Shown here: positions 59,616-64,000 of the stretch, piece after piece
How the letters are laid out: every line of letters begins with the position of its first letter
How positions within the stretch are numbered: position 1 is the first letter of the stretch
Source of the DNA: Dallia pectoralis
Lineage: Eukaryota; Chordata; Actinopteri; Esociformes; Umbridae
Direction of reading: 5' to 3'
Assembly: GCA_029465975.1 (NCBI GenBank)
Contig: CM055756.1
Span: 3,264,601-3,328,600 of the forward strand
DNA: 64,000 nucleotides
Program-made: the position numbers and the translations under genes
The notes under the pieces: model-generated
Seen by the model: the letters and a program-made list of their open reading frames with translations, nothing else
The model's database searches: none
Told to the model about the DNA's origin: nothing

Positions 59616-60445
59616 GATGCAAACAGACCCGAGATGTAAACAGACCCGAGATGTAAACAGACCAGAGATGCAAACAGACCAGGGATGTAAACAGACCAGA
59701 GATGTAAACAGACCAGAGATGCAAACAGACCCGAGATGCAAACAGACCAGAGATGCAAATAGACCAGAGATGTAAACAGACCCGAGATGCAAACAGACCA
59801 GAGATGTAAACAGACCCGAGATGCAAACAGACCAGAGATGTAAACAGACCCGAGATGCAAACAGACCAGAGATGCAAACAGACCAGAGATGTAAACAGAC
59901 CAGAGATGTAAACAGACCCGAGATGTAAACAGACCCGAGATGCAAACAGACCCGAGATGTAAACAGACCCGAGATGTAAACAGACCAGAGATGCAAACAG
60001 ACCAGAGATGTAAACAGACCCGAGATGCAAACAGACCAGAGATGCAAACAGACCAGAGATGTAAACAGACCCGAGATGCAAACAGACCAGAGATGTAAAC
60101 AGACCAGAGATGCAAACAGACCAGAGATGTAAACAGACCCGAGATGCAAACAGACCCGAGATGCAAACAGACCAGAGATGTAAACAGACCAGAGATGTAA
60201 ACAGACCCGACATGTAAACAGACCCGAGATGCAAACAGACCCGAGATGTAAACAGACCCGAGATGTAAACAGACCCGAGATGCAAGCAGACCAGAGATGT
60301 AAACAGACCCGAGATGCAAACAGACCAGAGATGTAAACAGACCAGAGATGTAAACAGACCAGAGATGTAAACAGACCAGAGATGCAAACAGACCAGAGAT
60401 GCAAACAGACCAGAGATGCAACCAGACCAGAGATGCAAACCGACC
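59616..60445. repeat. 17-bp satellite, right block
   Basis: About 49 more units, continuing the left block after a LINE insertion. CCGAGATG variants are more frequent than in the left block. Confidence 0.94.
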
Positions 60446-63138
60446 AGAGAGCTCTTCTCTTCGTTTCCCACGTTTATTGTCTGAATTATTAGGTCAATTA
60501 GAGAATGATTGCCTGACTTAATCTCTGCAGGTTCGGTTCTTGGTAAATTAACTGAACTGTGTAAAGAACTGTGCATTCGCGTCCATAAGCGTAATGTGCC
60601 TGAAATGTCAAGCGTATCCGTGTGCAATGACAAGGGAACAAAAGCTTCTTTAGCAGGCCATTCATTTTCTTTGATTAAAGGTACCTTCCGGTCACACGAT
60701 TAATCACCTGAAATGTCTTTCTAGTTACACCTTGCTAACATATCACTGGTTTAAAAGAGAAAATAAGAATGATTGATTCCAGACTTTTAAAACAGAAAGC
60801 AATGAACACCCCATCCAGCCGTAGGTCTATCTGGGACAAGGTGAGATCACTTTTTAAAGACAGTGTGTTTTTGGGGAATATTGGTGATTTAAATGATGTG
60901 ATCATGTGACCAGAGTGCACCTTTATGGTTATTTTTACAGTTGTTTACAGCAATCAGTCTGTATATTAGGAAATGTTGGAGCTATTACAATTGGCACACA
61001 CTCTGGTTGTGTTTTTTGAGCGCTGCACTGACTTAGGCTGGTTGCGAAAAATTAGCACACCCTCTTGTGACTCCATTTCAACCATTGGAGTGTATAGATC
61101 TAAGCATGCTCTCTTACAAAGCCACTAGTGTATTTTAAACGTGAGGTATTAGTACACCTCTTTCAATGCTCTTGTCCAAATGTATTAAATTATACCACTT
61201 GTATTGTACCAAATTTACAGACTGAAACTCAACATTTCTTTTCGTTCATAACCCTCGTGACTTGTAGACGTAAACAGGGCATCCCATGCTGCAAATTGCA
61301 ATGGAAAAAAATATACATAAATATGTGGGCCAAGATTGAATGACTTGGATGTCCAGCCTTCCACGTCAACCTAGCCCTTATTGGGCCTTTGCACACTGGA
61401 CTGGTTGGTTATAGTAAAGAAGACAAGTGACAGTAAACTGTCGGTGGGTGGAGTGACGAAGAAAGCAATTTTCTAAAGACGGGGGTGGTTTAGGCATTTT
61501 AATCATCCTGACTCCATGGATAGAACTCGCGCAGAAATCAAGGTCACACAGTGTCTTCAGAATCTAGGACGCCTCGCCCCGGGAGACCTGTCGTTCATCT
61601 GACACCTATTACCATGGTGACAGAACCATGCGTCCTTTTTGCGTCTACACCTGGTGTACCACAACACCGCTGTGTCAGTTGCAACTCGGGAGATAACTGG
61701 GTGTTCATTGTGTGGACTGGTTACTGTCAAGCCACACAAAATTACACTCTGCATTCCGATCAGATGCTTGTCAGACATGTGGACTTTTGGTAGATTGTAA
61801 TACCAATCATTAAAGCGTAATTGCAGTGTGTGTATGTGTGCGTGTGTGTGCGCGTGTGTGTGTGCGTGTGTGTGTGTTGAAAGGACCCAGTGGGCTTGGC
61901 AAATGGGTCTTCGACCTCATGTTACACCCTCCACTCCAGTTGTGTTGATTAATGGATTGGCTTTGTGCACTTTGAACTACCGATCTGCTAGAGGCCTCTG
62001 TGGTTTTTTTGGGGGCATAAAAACGTATAGGAAACAGTAGTATTTTCGATTGTATGTGGTTACTAGTGCTCCAACAGTAAATTCCTTTGAGGGATCTCAG
62101 CCTAGTTGTCTAGATGAAGCTGTTCTGTTGTAGAGGGGTTTTGTAAACGAGCAGATAGCTCTTTTAAAAGTACATTTTAACACATATAATGAGCCTGTTT
62201 AATCTAAAACCAAAGGGAGTCATGATTTTTGCAATTATGTTTTGCCGATTCCTTGGTCACATTACACTGGGTTGATATAATTGTCCTTGTTTAATAGAGC
62301 CTTTTGATTTCAATCAACACATTACTATTTGCAGGGTAACCAGCTTGATTCAGTTAATCTGACTTTGTAATGACTACAGTCTGACAGGAAGCCCTTCTTG
62401 TTTGGGTTTTCAAAATGGAGATGTTACATCATTTACTGATTTCTGGGAGCTAGTCTTTTTGAGATTGTGCAACAATCTTTGGATAATTTCTAATTGCCAT
62501 GATTGCTGGTTTTTATGACAGGAAATATAGATGGCCTGTTTCTACCAGTAAAGTGCATAAACGTATTTTGGCAGTTCACAATTTTGTATGATACATGATC
62601 AGTGATATTACACTATATTTACAGACATAGTGTGGCAAATAGAGGAGTAAAATGTCCTGGTAAATACCAATTCTGTGAATTTAGCTAAATCCTATTTTGG
62701 GCTTGATGTGTGATGTAAAATATAGTTTATATGTTAATAATCACTGTCATTGCTCACAAGACATGAAATTCCTAGTTTGAATTTACTGAATTTGATGGCA
62801 CAAGGCACAAATCAGTACATACATCACATAGAAGGCTGCACAGCACCACTTTTACAACCTGTGGCCAGAAATTCCAAGTTTAACAGCAATAATAGAATAA
62901 TAGAAATGATAAACTTTGTTTATGTGGATTTTACTTCAGTTCACAATATATATATATAGTACAAAATATGTTTTGTATTGCATAATAAACTGGGAGAAAT
63001 GCCCACCATTGCCCGCCACCACATCTATCAGTTATGTTATTAGCAAATGAGCATGCCAGGTGATTTCCATACATCATGAGGTGAGTTGGATCCTCTCTTT
63101 AAAAGGTTTCGGCTGGCATTTGATCAAATATCCGCCAA
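60446..63138. other. Intergenic, or intron of a gene extending past the window
   Basis: Only a GT microsatellite at 61826-61877 is recognised. If the exon at 63139-63252 is real, this is sequence downstream of that gene. Confidence 0.4.
61826..61877. repeat. (GT)n-type microsatellite
   Basis: Imperfect GTGTGCGT repeats. Confidence 0.85.
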
Positions 63139-63252
63139 TCAAGCGTCCATGTCCCGTGGGAATGCCTGGTCACCAGTCTTCAGTGCATCGATCCATTGCC
63201 TGACCCTAGCAGCCAAACTCAAAGTGCCTTTGCTGTGGTAAAAGCAGCGTCT
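63139..63252 (-). CDS. Possible terminal coding exon of an unidentified gene
   Basis: On the minus strand a strong pyrimidine-rich acceptor (TTCTTTCTTTCCTCCCAG|AGACGC) precedes 37 open codons ending in TGA. The peptide begins RRCFYHSKGTLSLAARV and ends TGDQAFPRDMDA, a natural-looking composition with no repeat character. The other two frames stop early. Upstream exons would lie beyond 64000. I do not recognise the family, and a 37-codon open frame could occur by chance. Confidence 0.3.
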   Translation of the reverse strand, partial: RRCFYHSKGTLSLAARVRQWIDALKTGDQAFPRDMDA

Positions 63253-63637
63253 CTGGGAGGAAAGAAAGAACAAGAGCGAATGAAAGGAGAGATAACGGAA
63301 GTGGAGGAGGGGTTCCTCTGCAGCACAAGGCGAGTGAATCCTGCATTGTGTTTGTGTGCTGACTAAATTATGTCAATAAGACAATGCTCATAGAAGAAAT
63401 AAGCATTCACACAGCATACATAAACATGTATACATGCAAATGCATGACTGACTTTGCAATAACCTGTACTGTTTTTTTTGTAAACCGATAACTTATTACC
63501 GGTAACTTATTTGGCACTTCACTTGATTGTAGTTTGATATTTTACAGGGTATAGCAGGGTATTCTTACACCAGGCATTTGTCTATCAATCAGCTTGCCTC
63601 AGTTGCCTGGCAAATGTTAGTAGGCTAAACAACCTAC

Positions 63638-63886
63638 TGTCAAGTGTTGGCACGGCAGGATGTCCGGGCCCGTGAAATCCAACGCCCTCTCTCCCCCTTG
63701 TTTAGCGCACATTGTTTTATTGCCCTCACTTGTCTTCTTAATCACCATTTTGTTTAAGTTCCTCCTTTCCCAGTGTGTTGTCGGTCTTTTGTGTGTGTGT
63801 TTTTTTTACCAATGTTACGTTTGTGTTGATATTCAATAAATGTCCATCGTTTGCCTAAGCTTGTGTCCGTCTACCCATTCGTGACA
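63638..63886 (+). mobile_element. Solo LTR, 249 bp
   Basis: Starts TGTCAAGTGTTGGCACGG and ends CCATTCGTGACA. CAATAAA is near 63833. Flanks CCTAC and CCTAT form a 5-bp duplication with one mismatch. It is clearly related to the copy at 45547. Confidence 0.62.
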
Positions 63887-64000
63887 CCTATAGTATAATG
63901 GATGCACTAAATTGTCGGAAATTGGAATAGCTCTTCTTACATTTACTCCTAACATTTTCCTTGCTCCAAATCTGTCAAATGATAAGGTCAGAGGGGCCTT

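Noticed and set aside
58165..60633. Several 280-390-codon minus-strand ORFs
   Set aside because: They are three overlapping frames of one 17-bp satellite, so none can be inferred to be a gene.
61551..61793. 80-codon plus-strand ORF
   Set aside because: No homology recognised, and it overlaps an antisense frame of similar length.

Overview
The window is vertebrate nuclear DNA, almost certainly from a teleost fish. The genes are split by GT-AG introns, proteins match vertebrate families, and the repeats are typical of fish: Tc1-like elements, hAT-like elements, a tRNA-derived SINE tail, Ty3/Gypsy-like LTRs and many micro- and minisatellites. The SINE resembles those of salmonids and relatives, which hints at, but does not prove, an early euteleost. 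There are no operons, and most long open frames are artefacts of tandem repeats.

Layout. Bases 1-5165 are intergenic with microsatellites and two minisatellites. Bases 8234-17992 hold a complete nine-exon foxk2 on the minus strand (FHA domain plus forkhead domain, 611 codons), with its promoter just above 17992 and a candidate CRE/forkhead-site module near 19049-19155. Further up are two small two-pass membrane protein genes of the TMEM238 family (23886-24110 and 28042-28548, both minus), then pirt (40417-40821, minus), which encodes the phosphoinositide-interacting regulator of TRP channels. A TMEM238-like gene next to pirt recalls the TMEM238L-PIRT neighbourhood on human chromosome 17p.

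Between the second TMEM238-family gene and pirt lies the most striking object, at 31602-40027: an LTR-internal-LTR-internal-LTR composite of a non-autonomous retrotransposon in minus orientation. Its LTRs have TGT...ACA ends and an internal AATAAA. The inner part shows no recognisable protease, reverse transcriptase or integrase. It encodes a proline-rich protein built from a series of in-frame minisatellites around a roughly 100-residue unique segment. One base after the upstream LTR is a 10-nt sequence perfectly complementary to a sequence inside the LTR. This suggests self-primed reverse transcription of the Tf1/sushi type instead of tRNA priming.

From 40.8 kb to the end I can support no complete gene. 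The region holds a 0.7-kb polypyrimidine tract, a Tc1-like element with a nested solo LTR (both with target duplications), a broken hAT-like transposon, an 84-bp satellite, a CCCTAA-rich minisatellite, a 70-bp satellite, and a 17-bp satellite interrupted by a LINE 3' end. A possible orphan terminal coding exon lies at 63139-63252.
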